Notes under the pieces: generated by a model
Seen by the model: the letters and a program-made list of their open reading frames with translations, nothing else
Told to the model about the DNA's origin: nothing
Databases searched by the model: none
Part shown: positions 35,098 to 46,398 of the stretch, one piece after another
Numbering within the stretch: position 1 is the stretch's first letter
How the letters are laid out: the number at the start of each line of letters is the position of its first letter
Made by a program: the position numbers and the translations under genes
Source of the DNA: Chara braunii
Taxonomy: Eukaryota; Streptophyta; Charophyceae; Charales; Characeae
DNA: 64,000 nucleotides
NCBI GenBank assembly: GCA_003427395.1
Contig: BFEA01000007.1
Span: 7,947,313 to 8,011,312, forward strand
Direction: 5' to 3'

Positions 35098-36230
35098 TCA
35101 CTCCGCTGGATTCGGCCGCCTTGCTAGCGGCGTCCTACACATCTGGGGAGGATGTGAATGCCGTGATTTCTCGGTATGCTTACGGGGACTATGCTGTCCA
35201 CTTGGTCCCACCGTTGGACCAACCGCTCCACGGGCAACAATCGACCGCATGCACGGTTTCATCACCATCGACAACCGATTCGGCAGCTTCGCCGCCATCT
35301 ACCGCCGGGGATTCAACGTCATGGTCAAGACTTGAAAAACTCGACCCGTTGACATTTGCAGACTTCCAACGGATGCCCCTTCCCCGGTCTAGTCGATTGC
35401 TGAAACCGCATTGCAACGTGCTCATGGCACAATTGAGGGATTACTTGCACACTGCAGTACCAACTCCGTTGATGGACGCCGGAATAGAGGTTGTCGACCT
35501 TCACGCCTACATTGCGAAGATCGACCGCGAGTTCAAGACACAACGGTACGACGACATCGACGCACCATTGTTATATGTACGCATTCAAATCGGAGATGCG
35601 ACCTACAGCGTTTTGATCGATTGCAGATCATCTCACAACTAGATGAGCCAGGACTTTATGGTACGCGTCGGCCTTGGCCCACGCGTCCGGAGGAAGTCCT
35701 AGCCTACGCAAGTCACGTTGGCAGACGGTCACGCGCACAAGTCAATAGACCGGTGCATAGATGACGTCCCCGTGTACTTTGCCCCGCATGCAAGCGAGGC
35801 GGTGTCCTTCGATATCTTGGACACCAAATTCGACATGATCTTGGGCATGTCATGGCTGCGAAGCGAGGATCNCCCGGTGAACTTCTACCGCCGCACCGTT
35901 CACGTTCGTGATCGGAACAGAGTACTAGTCCCATGCACGGTAGCTCCTCCTCACCCTTCGATCAGCTGCCACGTGGTGTCCGCTGCAAGCATGCGAGCTT
36001 CCATCACCAGAGGCGACATCGAGGAGATGGGGGTGTGTTTTCTCCACGCCCTCCCGCCCCATGACGCTTCATCGACCGACTCATCTTCGGACCCACGCAT
36101 CACCGAGCTTCTCGACGCCTACGGCGACGTGTTCGAAGGCGCACACGGAGTACTACCGGATCGGCCTATCCGCCACGAGATCATCCTCAAGGACGGGGTC
36201 GTACCTCCGCGCGGTTGCATCTACTGAATG
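35061..36230 (+). pseudogene. pol: Pol N-terminus and aspartic protease of the 9-kb element
   Basis: After a linker of some 180 residues the protease shows YSVLIDCRSSHN at about 35605-35640 (D-C-R where D-S/T-G is expected). ILDTKFDMILGMSWL follows at 35810-35860. TAG stops occur at 35640 and 35701, and TGA at 36225. One N is at 35872. The frame is otherwise continuous with the RT that follows. Confidence 0.85.
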
Positions 36231-37310
36231 AGCGAGGAAGAGTTAAGTGTGCTACAGGCACAACTCGACGACCTTCTGGAGAATGGCTGGATTCGGCCTA
36301 GCTCATCGCCATACGGTGCTCCTGTTCTCTTCGTCGGGAAGAAGAACAAGGATTTGCGGTAGTGCATCGATTATCACAAGCTCAACGTCCAAACGATCAG
36401 AAACGCCGGCCCTCTTCCACGCATCGACGACCTTCTCGAACGACTGGGCGGTGCCAAGTTCTTCTCCAAGCTCGACCTCAAGTCGAGATATCACCAACTC
36501 GAGATTCGGCAGGAGGACCGCTACAAGACCGCGTTTAAGACGCGTTATGGGCATTTCGAATGGCTGGTTATGCCATTTGGCGTTACGAATGCCCCAGCCA
36601 CTTTCCAAGTGGCTATGACAATGGAGTTCCGACACATGCTGGATCGATTCGTACTTATCTACCTCGACGACATCCTGGTGTACAGCCGGAGTTTAGACAA
36701 GCATGTGGAACACCTGCGCACCATTTTGGAGCGGCTACGACAAGCCAAGTACAAAGTCAACCGCGACACGCGGCAGGAGCTCGAGTACTTGGGACATTAT
36801 GTGACGCCGCAAGGCATCCGTCCGCTTGCAGACAAGATCAAGGCCCTCCGCGTATGGCCTGAGCCCACCAACACCATAGACGTTCGTTCATTCATGGGGT
36901 TGGCGGGTTACTATCAACGATTCATCACCGGATACTCAAGGATTGCTGCACCTAGATTACAATCGCCAAAGGTGCCATTCGTATTCGATGACGACGCACG
37001 CCGGTCATTCCAAGCGCTTAAGACGGCCATGCTCATGGCACCCGTCCTTACCATCTATGACCCCACCCTGCCTACGAGAGTGACAACTGACGCTTCCGGC
37101 TACGACATTGGGGCAGTCTTGGAACAACACGACGGCGACGACTGGCACCCTGTGGACTATTTCAGCCACAAAGTGCCTCCTATCAACTCACTTGATGATG
37201 CAAGGAAGAAGGAGCTGCTCGCGTTCGTGATGGTCTCAAGCGATGGCGGCACTTCCTCCTTGGGCGTCGTAGGTTCACATGGGTCACGGACAACAACCCA
37301 TTGACCTACT
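36228..37310 (+). pseudogene. pol: Reverse transcriptase and RNase H of the 9-kb element
   Basis: RT motifs occur in order: SPYGAPVLFV, KDLR-stop-CIDY (TAG 36360), FFSKLDLKSRYHQLE (Arg replaces the usual Gly of SGYHQ), MPFGVTNAPATFQ and the catalytic YLDD at about 36660. The thumb VRSFMGLAGYY follows. RNase H has D (TTDASGYD), E (RKKELLAF) and, after a frameshift at about 37230, D (VTDNNPLTYY). A gypsy-type order RT-RH-INT is confirmed by what follows. Confidence 0.92.
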
Positions 37311-38585
37311 ACAAGACGCAAGATACGGTGAGCAGCACGATCGGACAATGGATGTACTTCATCGACCAATTTGACTTCACACCGAAACATCTCCCCGGCC
37401 TCTCCAATCGCGCAGCAGATGCACTCTCGCGAAGACCTGATCTTTGCGCTATGACACATCATGCCTTCGCATTCGACGTTCAGCTACACTTTATCCGGGG
37501 CTATGAGTCTGATCCGGACTTCGCCACGTTGTATGCGCAACTATCTTCGGATCACCCGCCGGCCAGCCACTATCGCATTGCCGACGGGTACTTGCTCCTC
37601 CACTCGAGAGNCAAGGACTTATTGTGTGTCCCACGAGACCGTTGTCTTCGGACTCGCCTTCTCAGGGAGTACCATGACTCGCGACTCGCCGGCCATTTCG
37701 GAGTCAACCACACTATTGCACGGCTTCGACAACGATTCCGATGGCCCGACCTCATTACCGATGTCGCTCGGTATTGCGACTCTTGCAAAGGTTGCCGACG
37801 AAGCAAGCCCCGCAATCGCAATCCCTACGGCGAGTTGCGCCCGATGCCTATCCCACGGGAACCCGGCCTCTCCATTGCCATGGATGTCATCGGACCATTT
37901 CCCCGCGATCGCCTCGGGCACGACGGCATCCTCACGGCTGTGGACCGTTTGAGTAAGTATGCGCGTTTTCTCCCTTGCAAGTACTAGTCCACGGCTCCCG
38001 AGCTGGCACGCCTCTTGCACACCGGTTGGATTTGTGGCCACGGTGTACCGGAAGACATAGTCAGCAACCGCGACACTCGCTTCATGTCGGCATTTTGGAC
38101 TGCTCTCATGCACGAAGATGAAACCAAGTTCGGCTCGGCATCCACAGACGGACGGGCAAACGGAGTGGGCACATCAAACCGCTCAAATGATGCTTCGTAC
38201 GCTCATCCGTCCGGACCGGAAAGATTGGGTTGACCGCCTCCCCGACATCGAGTTCGCCTACAACACTTCGGTGCACCCGGCGGTCGGCGTGACTCCATTC
38301 GAGTTGCACCACGGTGGACGGAAAGGCCGTATCTTCGCCGACCTTCTCCTCCCACGACCAGCCGACATCGATGCCGCTTGCTCTCCAGCTTTCGTCCGGA
38401 AGTACAAGGAATTGCTTGCTCAAGCCCGCACGAACATGCAAGAGGCTCAAGTCCGCATGCAGCAGCAAGCCAACAGGCGTCACGTGCCATGTCCCATCCA
38501 CGCCGGTGATCTGGTTTGGATCTCCGCGGACGAGTTTGCACTGCACGCAAACTGCTTCCCAAGTGGTTTGGACCATGGCCCTTAA
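37311..38585 (+). pseudogene. pol: Integrase of the 9-kb element
   Basis: The connection PKHLPGLSNRAADALSRR precedes the H-H-C-C domain (HDSRLAGHF ... CDSCKGC). The core has D in IAMDVIGPF and E in DGQTEWAH. The second catalytic Asp is replaced by Asn (VSNRDTRF), whereas the paralogue at 63390 keeps Asp (VCDRATRF). TAG at 37986, a frameshift near 38115 and an N at 37611 further damage it. A basic linker with QQANRRHVPCP and the start of a GPY/F module end at 38585. Confidence 0.9.
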
Positions 38586-38703
38586 CATCAGCCGCGGGCG
38601 CCCGTAACATCAGCCGCAGGCGATGACCCCGATGGCCCTTCATTTGTGATCAACAAACATCCCTGCGCATCTGACGGTCCATCCAGTCTTTCACGCCTCG
38701 AAG

Positions 38704-39027
38704 TTGGCGACATGTACACCAGCTAAGAGCGATGCCTTCCCAGGCAGACGATCGCAGGACCCTCCATCTATGGATGGTCATCAGGAAGTTGACCTCGTCA
38801 TCACAAATCGCAAGTACGGCAGCAAGCCTCGCCAGTACAAAGTTACATTCAGAGCATGCGATCCCAACGACACTCGGTGGATTTCAGGAACAGATTTGAA
38901 AGCATCCGCACCGCTGATCTACGCTCACTACGAGCGGCAAAGGTTAGCTCAGGGACCTTCACGACCTGCCCCTCCCACCCGGACTGTGGTCCCTCCCTCA
39001 GACAGACAGCTTCGCCCTCGCAGGTAA
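38704..39027 (+). pseudogene. Chromodomain-like C-terminus of the 9-kb element
   Basis: GHQEVDLVITNRKYG, YKVTFRACDPNDTRWI and APLIYAHYE resemble a divergent chromodomain. The end PPSDRQLRPRR matches the window-end element (PPSARQLRPR at 62440), so the tail is conserved in the family. It is out of frame with integrase because of damage between 38585 and 38704, where a GTAACATCAGCCGC unit is duplicated. Confidence 0.75.
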
Positions 39028-39040
39028 GCTCGGTCTTTCA

Positions 39041-39052
39041 AGAAGGGGGGGC
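39041..39052 (+). promoter_or_regulatory. Polypurine tract of the 9-kb element
   Basis: AGAAGGGGGGGC lies directly before the 3' LTR start TGTGGCATAC, the expected place for plus-strand priming. Confidence 0.85.
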
Positions 39053-40221
39053 TGTGGCATACTGCGTAGCCACACGGGCCTGCAGGGCCCGTCCCGCATT
39101 CCCAGCCTAAAAGCCTAAAAATAAGGGCTTACAGGCCCCTGTCGTTTCAGCCTGAAAGACTGAAAAACGAGGGCATGCAAGCCCTATGTCGTTTCAGCTT
39201 AAAACAGGGCTTTTCAGCCCTGAGGCTTTTCAGCCTGAAACGGAGGGCCACTTTCGGGCCCTCATAAGATCGACCTATCCTAACACTCGGGCACAAAACG
39301 AGGGTTTCGGGAACAAGCTATCTTTAGCCTGTTCCCACGACAGCCTCAAGCAGGAGCTGCAGCCGCAGCCCCTGACTTCCTGCGGCATTGGCAAGAGCAG
39401 CCTCCTGGACTGCCTCGCCCTGCAGTCAGGAGGCAGGCCGAGAAGCACATAGGGAGTTCCCATGCACTTCACGGGTAGGTAGTTGGACAGAAGGCAGGAG
39501 TAGTCTTCAGGATTCGGCCGCAACACTCAGGAGGAGCGCTGCAGGAGTAGCTTAGTGCTAGAAGTAGTCTTCAGCGTTGGGCGCTAATAGCCATAGCAGT
39601 AGTGTTCAGCGCTGGGCGCTAGTAGGTAGTAGTAGTAGAGTTGGGAGAGATGGTTGGCGGAGGCCAGTGGGACTTACCTGTGGCGCCATAGCTCCAGGTC
39701 CATCTTCGAGGTACCTGCATCAAGGCGCCAACATCACAGGTTAGTACCGGACTGAGAGAGAGAGAGAGAGAGTTCTTCTTCTTCCTCTTCTAAGTCCACC
39801 ATCTCTTCTTCCCCTCTCACCACCTGACTTCTCAGTATCAGCGGACTACTACAGAGAGAGAGAGTTGTGACTTGAGACTTGACGACAATGGATCCAGACT
39901 CGACATTGGGATTTAGACATTTTGACAAGGGACTATTTGGGCCTGTGCCGAAGACTTGGTGTTGACGACATTCCCATCTTCCCCTCTTCTTCGTCTAACC
40001 CCTCCTCTTCTTCATCTGTGTATGGTTGGGGCTGGCGCATTCTTCCTGTGATAGCGCCAAACCCCTTCACACCATGGAATGATGATGATGATGTATGTTC
40101 TGGGCTGCATTGCAATATTGATTGTTCCGATCATTGGTATCTAAGTTTTCCACTGCGCTATCTTGTACTATGTTAGAGAGGTCGGTTCTTGTTCTTGTCT
40201 GCACCTTTACAATATGCAACA
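39053..40221 (+). repeat. 3' LTR of the 9-kb element
   Basis: 1,169 bp from TGTGGCATAC to ATATGCAACA. It carries an extra partial tandem copy near 39580-39625 (GCGTTGGGCGCTA / GCGCTGGGCGCTA) not found in the 5' LTR. It supplies the sequence missing in the 5' LTR gap. On the minus strand it contains GAGCTATGGCGCC with CAGGTAAGTC (39670-39700). Confidence 0.93.
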
Positions 40222-40226
40222 GTAGG

Positions 40227-40460
40227 GCAATGCTGCCGAAAATTTCAAAAAAATAAATATTATTTTTCTTTTCACATTTTGTTTACTTCTTCCCTTAATT
40301 ATTTTTATTATTTATTTTTTTTTGTTTTTCTTTTGAAATCTCGCTGCTTTTTTATTTTTCTCCCGCCTTCCCCCCCTATGCTTGCTATTTTATTTTCTTG
40401 ATTAGGTCTCCGGTGAGGGTTTTCTTTGGGTTTTGCTAGGGTTTAGGGTTCTTCAAATTT
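40227..40460. other. Right flank of the 9-kb insertion
   Basis: It continues the pre-insertion repeat (GCAATGCTGCCGAAAATTTC), then AT-rich sequence, then CTAGGGTTTAGGGTT at 40437-40451 just before an RT fragment begins. No gene. Confidence 0.6.
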
Positions 40461-41013
40461 GTGAAATCAGTCAAGGGAGATGCAATAGACGAAAGGTTTT
40501 GGATGAACTTCCTGTAATAGGATGCAAGTCCCAAGAATGATCGGACATCACGAATGTTAGCAGGTCGCGACCAGTCCTGAACTGCAGCAACTTTCGTTGC
40601 TTCAGGAGTCAACTCCTCTTCAGAAAATGCGTGACCCAGATAGACTTATAGAGAGGACCCCAAAAGAAGACTTCTCGCTGTTGATCTTGTACTGGTTATC
40701 ACGTAAGGCCTGAGGGACCAGAGCCAGATGCTGCGCATGCTCCTGGACAGAACGACTGAATACCACGATATCATCTAGGTAGACAACTACGAACTTGTTC
40801 AGGTAAGGCCTGAGTATGCGATGCATCTCTGTTTGGAAGGTGCCTGGGGCATTGCAAAGACCGAATGGCATGACCAGGTACTCATATGTGCCACACCTGG
40901 TTTTGAAGGTTGTCTTGTGGATATCGCCTTCAACCATCTCAATCTGGTGATAGCCAGATTTGAGGTCAATCTTGCTAAAAATGGTACAGCCCTGCACCAT
41001 GTCCAACAAATCA
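40461..41013 (-). pseudogene. Gypsy reverse transcriptase fragment
   Basis: The minus strand encodes DLLDMVQG, FSKIDLKSGYHQIEMVEGD, MPFGLCNAPGTFQ, YLDDIVVFSRSVQEHAQH and then the thumb. It is a close relative of the RT in copy A and of the 29184-29328 piece, but a separate copy because it overlaps them. The N-terminal RT part of this orientation is found at 44053-44385, so the fragment was probably split by the plus-strand gag-protease segment between them. Confidence 0.9.
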
Positions 41014-41856
41014 TTTGGTCTGTCGGTTAGTGTACAGTTGAAAATTGAAATTCAGATTGTGAGACAACCATATCCAACTTCCCCTACCTATCTTCTTTGA
41101 CTTCTACTAACCCTGTTTGACCTTCTTCCTTACTCATATTTCAACGGTGACTGCTTTACAGTATTGCGATTGACATTGTGTAGTGAATTGGTGAATTCAG
41201 GGTCCTGTTTTCAGTGATAATGCAAATTTGAATTTTGCGCTGACATAGCTAAAGCTTGGCTAGACTACGGTCAGTCATAACTTTGATTATGTCCGTCAGA
41301 ATTCAATTCTGTCAGTCCCTGGTAAATCAAAATTCAGTACTCACTCTGTGTCTGAAGTCGCACATCCAGAAACAATGAAAACTGCAATGTGCCATACCCA
41401 GGGTATGGCATACACGGTCATACAGTGGTGAAGTCTGTAGGGTAGGTCTAAAAATAGGGTAACTTGTAAATCGCTGCATCTTGGTCCTTAGTGGACACAT
41501 GTCAAACCCTAATTAGTCACTCTGCCTAATTACTAATCAGCACTAATCAATCCAAGACTGCATCCTGTCAGTTATTGACGCAGGATTTGCAATTATTGCA
41601 TGCAATTGTTGTGTCGGGGCAGGGATGGGAAAATCGTGAAATTGATTTTTGTTGTGTACTCTAAACCGACCCTGACCCTCAAGCGATCTGCTGAGACTGA
41701 GCACTCACTTGCTTAGAACTAACCAACCTTCTCTCTCCAGGCAAGTGACTGTAATTGAGCGAGTACTGAAGGGAAACCTCAATCCTTGTTACCTCCTGCT
41801 CTGTCTCATATTAATTGTTTATTTTCTTTTATTGATCTGCATTGTGGGTGACAAAA
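41014..41856. other. Non-coding stretch before gag copy B
   Basis: Probable leader or LTR remnant of the plus-strand element. No primer-binding site was found. A perfect palindrome TGCCATACCC-A-GGGTATGGCA lies at 41390-41410. Confidence 0.5.
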
Positions 41857-43345
41857 ATGGCCGATTCTAAGAAGGTCGAAGTGTCTCATAAGGCTGAGAC
41901 TTCTGAGGTAAAGCCTCAGATACCGCCCAAGCCGCCTGTTTTGCTTGACCCTCTAGAGGCAAAACTGCATGTCTAGGAGGAGGTACTCCGCCAACAGGCC
42001 AAGGCAGTTGAGTCTCTCAAGGCTGAGCTGAAGAGGAATGAGGCGTCTGCAAGAAAAGAAACGAGAAGGCGGGAACTGACAACAGATGTAGAGAAGGTGA
42101 GAATGAGTGGCAACTCCAGTCAGTACAATAAGGACATAGCTGAATTCGTCCTTCTGCAGGATGAAATTCATCAGTCCTATTTTACTAACTGGGACGCCAG
42201 GATCACTAGTCTGGAGGACAGCATGGCTGAGCATACTCAGCAGCTGAAGAATATTTCCTCCAAAGTGGACCGTCTCTTCCTCCATCTGCAGATCCCACCT
42301 GCTCAGACAGCCCCTCCCTCTCCTGGGCCTTCTCAAGTAGGCTCTCAGCAAATCCCACAATCCAGACCCTCATCTCCATCCTCTATCCCCAAATCAACAG
42401 CAGCTTCACAGCCCTCAGCACCATTTGACTTTCAGCGGCCTAAGCTGACACCTCCACCCATGTTCTCAGGTGAGGACCCGAAGGTGGATGTTGCAGATTG
42501 GGTCACTGCCCAAAAAACCTACCTGAGTGGGTTCAAATGTGATGAGGATGTCAAGGTGTCTGCCATCCTTGCTCGCTTGGAGCGGACTGCATTGAAATGG
42601 TGCACTTCCACCTCCAGCAAGCAAGGGATGGAGATGTCTGATTGGGCACAGAGGTTAGGGGTGGCTGGTTTTCTGCAGGCCCTGCAGGATAGGCTTGAGA
42701 CAAGGATCAAGCGAGGAAAGCAGCAAATAAAATTTTGCGCCTCATTTCTTGCGTGCAGCGCCTGAGCAATACCGCCTGGCTTTATTCTCTCAGGGCCACA
42801 AGGACTGGCGGTTCTTTGGCAGAGCAGCCCTGGACTTGGAGTCCAAGCTCCATGTTCAGGAAGCACCTTTTGAAGGAAGGAAAGGACCCTCCTCCAAAGG
42901 GAGAAGGAGGAGGAAGGGTGCCCTGTTTGCTGTTGCAGCCTCAGGATTAGATAGTGATGCAGCATCCCAGGGTGGGAGCCCTCCACCTGGGACTGCTTCA
43001 TCATCTGCTGCAGATTCTGTTGTTCTTGCCCTGACTGATGCTTTGATGGGCCTGACAAAGGGCAAGGCCCCAGCCCAGAAAGCATGAACCAGCAAACAGG
43101 GGAAAGGAAAGGGACGTGCCTCTTCCCTTGGTGCCCAAAAGGTTTCATTGCCACGCGACGTCCGATGGCCAGCCGATCCCCTTGATCCTTCCACCTTCCT
43201 CAGGCATGCACTCAGGATCCAGGAGGGGGTATGGAGGAAGAGAAAGGACAAGGGGGTCTGCCTGAGATGCGAGGGGGACCATTTCCTGAAGGATTGTCCC
43301 AGCATGCCTCGTAGGTCTACTGGCAGCTCTAGTTCAAAAAACTAG
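41857..43345 (+). pseudogene. gag: Ty3/gypsy gag, copy B
   Basis: The ATG at 41857 starts MADSKKVEV. TAG at 41974 interrupts codon 40, then the frame is open to about 42763 with a coiled-coil-like stretch (42000-42270), a Pro/Ser-rich linker and the capsid core. Compared with copy A, about 100 bp is deleted near 42700-42745, shifting frame. A later frame (43148-43345) carries the zinc knuckle CLRCEGDHFLKDC (C-x2-C-x3-H-x4-C). Gag ends at TAG 43343-43345 directly after A-AAA-AAC. The start codon, absent from copy A, is visible here. Confidence 0.9.
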
Positions 43346-43380
43346 AGCTGAGAGAGGTGGAAGCAACAACTCCTTCCACC
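43325..43380 (+). promoter_or_regulatory. -1 ribosomal frameshift signal, gag-pol copy B
   Basis: The heptamer AAAAAAC (43336-43342) is in frame as A-AAA-AAC before the gag stop. Pol reads on in -1 (KKLELREVEA). The downstream 8-bp stem GGTGGAAG/CTTCCACC is at 43356-43363 and 43373-43380, identical to copy A. In this copy the heptamer itself is also flanked by a 10-bp inverted repeat, AGCTCTAGTT/AACTAGAGCT (43325-43349). Confidence 0.78.
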
Positions 43381-44053
43381 AATGCTGATTCACTTTCCGA
43401 TGAGGGTGAATCTTCACATTCTCTCGCTGGTTCTTCTTTTTCTGGAGTTGCATCTTCATGGTCCTTCACTTTTGAAGACTCTGAGTTGGATAAGACGTGG
43501 GAGGAGGACGATGCCCAATGCCTTGCTGATCTTTTCCTGTCCTTGCAGGAGAAGAAGAAAAAGCACAGGTCTGAACTCATCCTACTTCGACCCTTCATCC
43601 TGGGAGCCAAGATCAAAGGGCTTTTGGACTATGGGGCTACTCGCAACTTCATCTCTCCCAAGGCAGTCAACAAACTGCATTTGGATTAGAGGTTGGTGAA
43701 ATTGCGACAACCTATAGAGGTGCACATTGGAGACTCTTCCACAATCAGGATCACTACTGCTGTCAAGGGCCTACCTGTGTCCTTTGACAAGCAGGGAGAA
43801 ATCAGGCACCGCCTGAATTTCTATGTGTTTCCTAATGTTCCCTTTGACCTTGTCTTCTCTATGCAGTGGCTTGGTGCCACCAATCCTAGGATCGACTGGC
43901 GGATTCCTAGGGTTGAGCTACCTGACCAGCATGGAGTATATCGCCCTTGCATGCTCGCTGACGAATACCATCCGGCCAACAACTGTTATTGCATGAGTGC
44001 TCGCAGATTTCTGCGATTTTCACGCCAGACTGACCACGCCCGTTTGTTCTCGT
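43346..44053 (+). pseudogene. Gypsy protease, copy B (truncated)
   Basis: The pol frame is open to TAG at 43687, where copy A has CAG. The protease site reads LLDYGATRNF (Tyr where Ser or Thr is usual). FDLVFSMQWLGATNPRIDW marks the end of the protease fold. At 44053 the plus-strand sequence breaks off inside the linker to RT and runs into minus-strand RT sequence. Both protease copies lack the Ser/Thr of DSG/DTG, so they may have been inactive before decay, or the family tolerates it. Confidence 0.85.
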
Positions 44054-44385
44054 GATTTTGTTGAGACCACGATAGTCCAGACACATCCTGAACTCACCAT
44101 TCCCCTTTGGAACAAAGAGGACTGGTGCCCCAAACTCAGATGTGCTGGGCCTGATCCAGCCCTTGCTGGTCAAGGTCTCTAACTGTTTCCTGAGCTCTTC
44201 GAGTTCAGCAGGTGACATCCTGTAGACTCGGCCCTTGGGAGGGACCGAACCTGGCAGGATCTCAATCTTATGTTTGGTCTGCCTATGGACCAATCCAGTA
44301 GGCTCCTCCATAAGATCTGAGAAACTGTCTACAACCTGCTGAATCTGAGAGGGACAGGGAGCAATCTCCACATCAATCTGTTTGA
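44053..44385 (-). pseudogene. Gypsy RT N-terminal fragment
   Basis: The minus strand reads VKQIDVEIAPCPSQIQQ, HRQTKHKIEILPG, VYRMSPAELEEL, GWIRPSTSEFGAPVLFVPKG and MCLDYRGLNKIT, then breaks at 44053. It is the piece of RT missing from the fragment at 40461-41013 on the same strand, short of roughly ten residues. No gag or protease follows upstream of it. Confidence 0.88.
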
Positions 44386-45024
44386 CATTTATTCTAAAAA
44401 TAGCCCCAGAATCGCCACATAGGGTAGAATAAGGAACACACTTACTTCAGGGTCAACTCTAAAGAGGATGCATGAAACTCTGGCTATGGCTGACTGGCCA
44501 ACTCCATCTCGCCAATTTCATCTCCTGACAGTATCCCGTGTTCCTACGTACCAAATTGCCTGAAACTTGGTGATTTAGTAGATTACCTTGAGGCGCTTCA
44601 CCCCCAACTGACAGATTCAAAGAATTCGGACCCTCAGGTGCCAATAACTTACAAAGTCAGTGCAGCGCCACATCACCCTGTACCGTGCTGCTTGGAAATT
44701 GGGGATCCTAACCCAATTCCACAATCGCAACCTCCTGAAATCACTTCCTTGCCAATCGCCAGCCTCCAGATGAATCGCCAGGTTGAAATTAGCCTCCCAC
44801 AGCCTCTCAGGCCTCCGAGCACCAATCGCCAACCACTCCTGCACAACCCTAGTCAGGAGTGAGTCACCCTCTGTCCAATTCTTCCCGCCACACACTCACA
44901 GCCACCACCCTTACTGCCAACAACCATGAAGATGATGAATCGCCCTGAGACTCGAACTCCAGTATCTCGCCAGATGATGATGGGTGATCCAACTCATCAA
45001 TCGCTCCAGAGTCTGGATCCAATC
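44386..45024. other. Internal leader of a minus-strand gypsy element
   Basis: This lies between the RT fragment and the primer-binding site and should hold gag, but no gag is recognisable. CAATCGCCA / AATCGC words recur (44690-45030). Confidence 0.5.
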
Positions 45025-45036
45025 GCTTTCATACCA
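45025..45036 (-). promoter_or_regulatory. Degenerate primer-binding site
   Basis: The reverse complement is TGGTATGAAAGC, differing from TGGTATCAGAGC at two positions. It lies two bases from the LTR edge at 45039. Confidence 0.65.
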
Positions 45037-45038
45037 GT

Positions 45039-46398
45039 TGTTATGATTCTTGTTGTTTGCTGTTTGAAGACCAACACTCACTCACATAGACTTCCAAGTA
45101 TGCCCATACATACACAGAAGGAAGGGGAGAGGATAGGAGTATCACACCGCACAGAGAGAGAGAAACACAGCGGAAGACTTGACCATGAGATATGGCAGGG
45201 TACACTGAAAGTGCAATTCACTCCACTCAATCCTCACAACCAGTCATAAAGAAAAGTCGAGCAGATCACATCCAGGAAACAATGAAACGATGATAGTCCA
45301 TACCAGTTACACACTGTTTATTAAACTCGGAGTCTCGAATTGTCAGGATAACTTCAGAACTATAGTGCGTTGCTCATAAATGAGCAGCGCTTCACTCCCC
45401 AAACAGGCCTCTGAGGCCAAGCGCCACTCAGAGGATGAAGAAGAAGACCAGCGCCACAGTATCTGATGATGACAAAGTGTGGAAAGACTTCCCGGGTGAA
45501 AGTTTGCAGCAGCGCCACCAAACCCTGACAAGATGATCTCTGAGGACGAAGCTGCAGCTATGGCTGCGGCGCCACCACCCTGGAACCCCACTCCGGAGGA
45601 GGGTCCAGCAGGGCACCAACCTCTCTCACCTCCAGCAGACCTCAATAGCCCGGACCTCTGTCAGCCCTTGCGTGCTGGCAGAGTACAGCGCAGGTCCCAG
45701 CTATGGACGACGCTCCGAAGGTCTGGCTATGTCTGTCTCCTTCCACGCTGAGCCGTCACCACTTCCGGTTCACTCGTAGCGCAGCAGCGATGTACTCGGT
45801 ACCAACTGCCAAAAGCCCTGAACCGATGTGCCCATTCTATCTATAGACTAACCTAGCCTANCGGTTCACTCGTAGCGCAGCAGCGATGTACTCGGTACCA
45901 ACTGCCAAAAGCCCTGAACCGATGTGCCCATTCTATCTATAGACTAACCTAGCCTAGACTCGACCTAGACCGGACTGACTGACCGACCGGTACCAAAAGC
46001 CCTGAACCGATGTGCCCATTCTATCTATAGACTAACCTAGCCTAGACTCGACCTAGACCGGACTGATTGACCGACCGGTACCGTTTCTGTTTCGGCCTCT
46101 CGGCCTCTAACGGACCCGGCTATAGGCTATAGTACCGTCTATCAGAATAGGCCCTTAGGGCCTGTCTGTCCTAGGGGTAGCCCGAGCCTGCTATTCGCAG
46201 TTAGGGTAGCTGTAGGGAATTCTGTTAGTACCGGGCCTGCATTTTTCCCAAATTTAGAGATATGTCCCTCGCGAATTTCCCTCACAGGTAGGTCTCTCGG
46301 TTAGCCCTCAACCAAACAAAATTACGAATCTATCCTACCTATTGTACAACCTCGACAGAGAGAGGCTACAGGCAACCAGAAAACAGCAAGTCATTGCA
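45039..46398 (-). mobile_element. LTR, family C (5' LTR, minus strand)
   Basis: On the minus strand it runs from TGCAATGAC (46398) to GAATCATAACA (45039). The part 45480-46398 matches 26237-26965. It contains GTCCCAGCTATGG (45693). Its length is inflated by an N-linked duplication and an 87-bp tandem duplication. Confidence 0.8.
45767..46080. other. Duplication around N 45861 plus 87-bp tandem copy
   Basis: 45767-45860 repeats from 45862 with a single N between, the same artefact pattern as at 288. In addition an 87-bp unit (45907-45993) is repeated at 45994-46080. The paralogous LTR at 26558 has one copy only. Confidence 0.7.

Larger units (their letters stand above)
31261..40221 (+). mobile_element. 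Complete Ty3/gypsy chromovirus-like element with 5-bp TSD
   Basis: Two LTRs (31261-32489 and 39053-40221) flank primer-binding site, gag, pol and polypurine tract in canonical order. The target duplication GTAGG is present at 31256-31260 and 40222-40226. Joining the two flanks rebuilds a unit of the surrounding GGGGGTAGG-GCAATGCTGCCG repeat, which confirms the insertion. By eye the LTRs differ at some 20 positions in their first 400 bp, so insertion is not recent. Several stops and frameshifts make it non-autonomous now. Confidence 0.95.
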
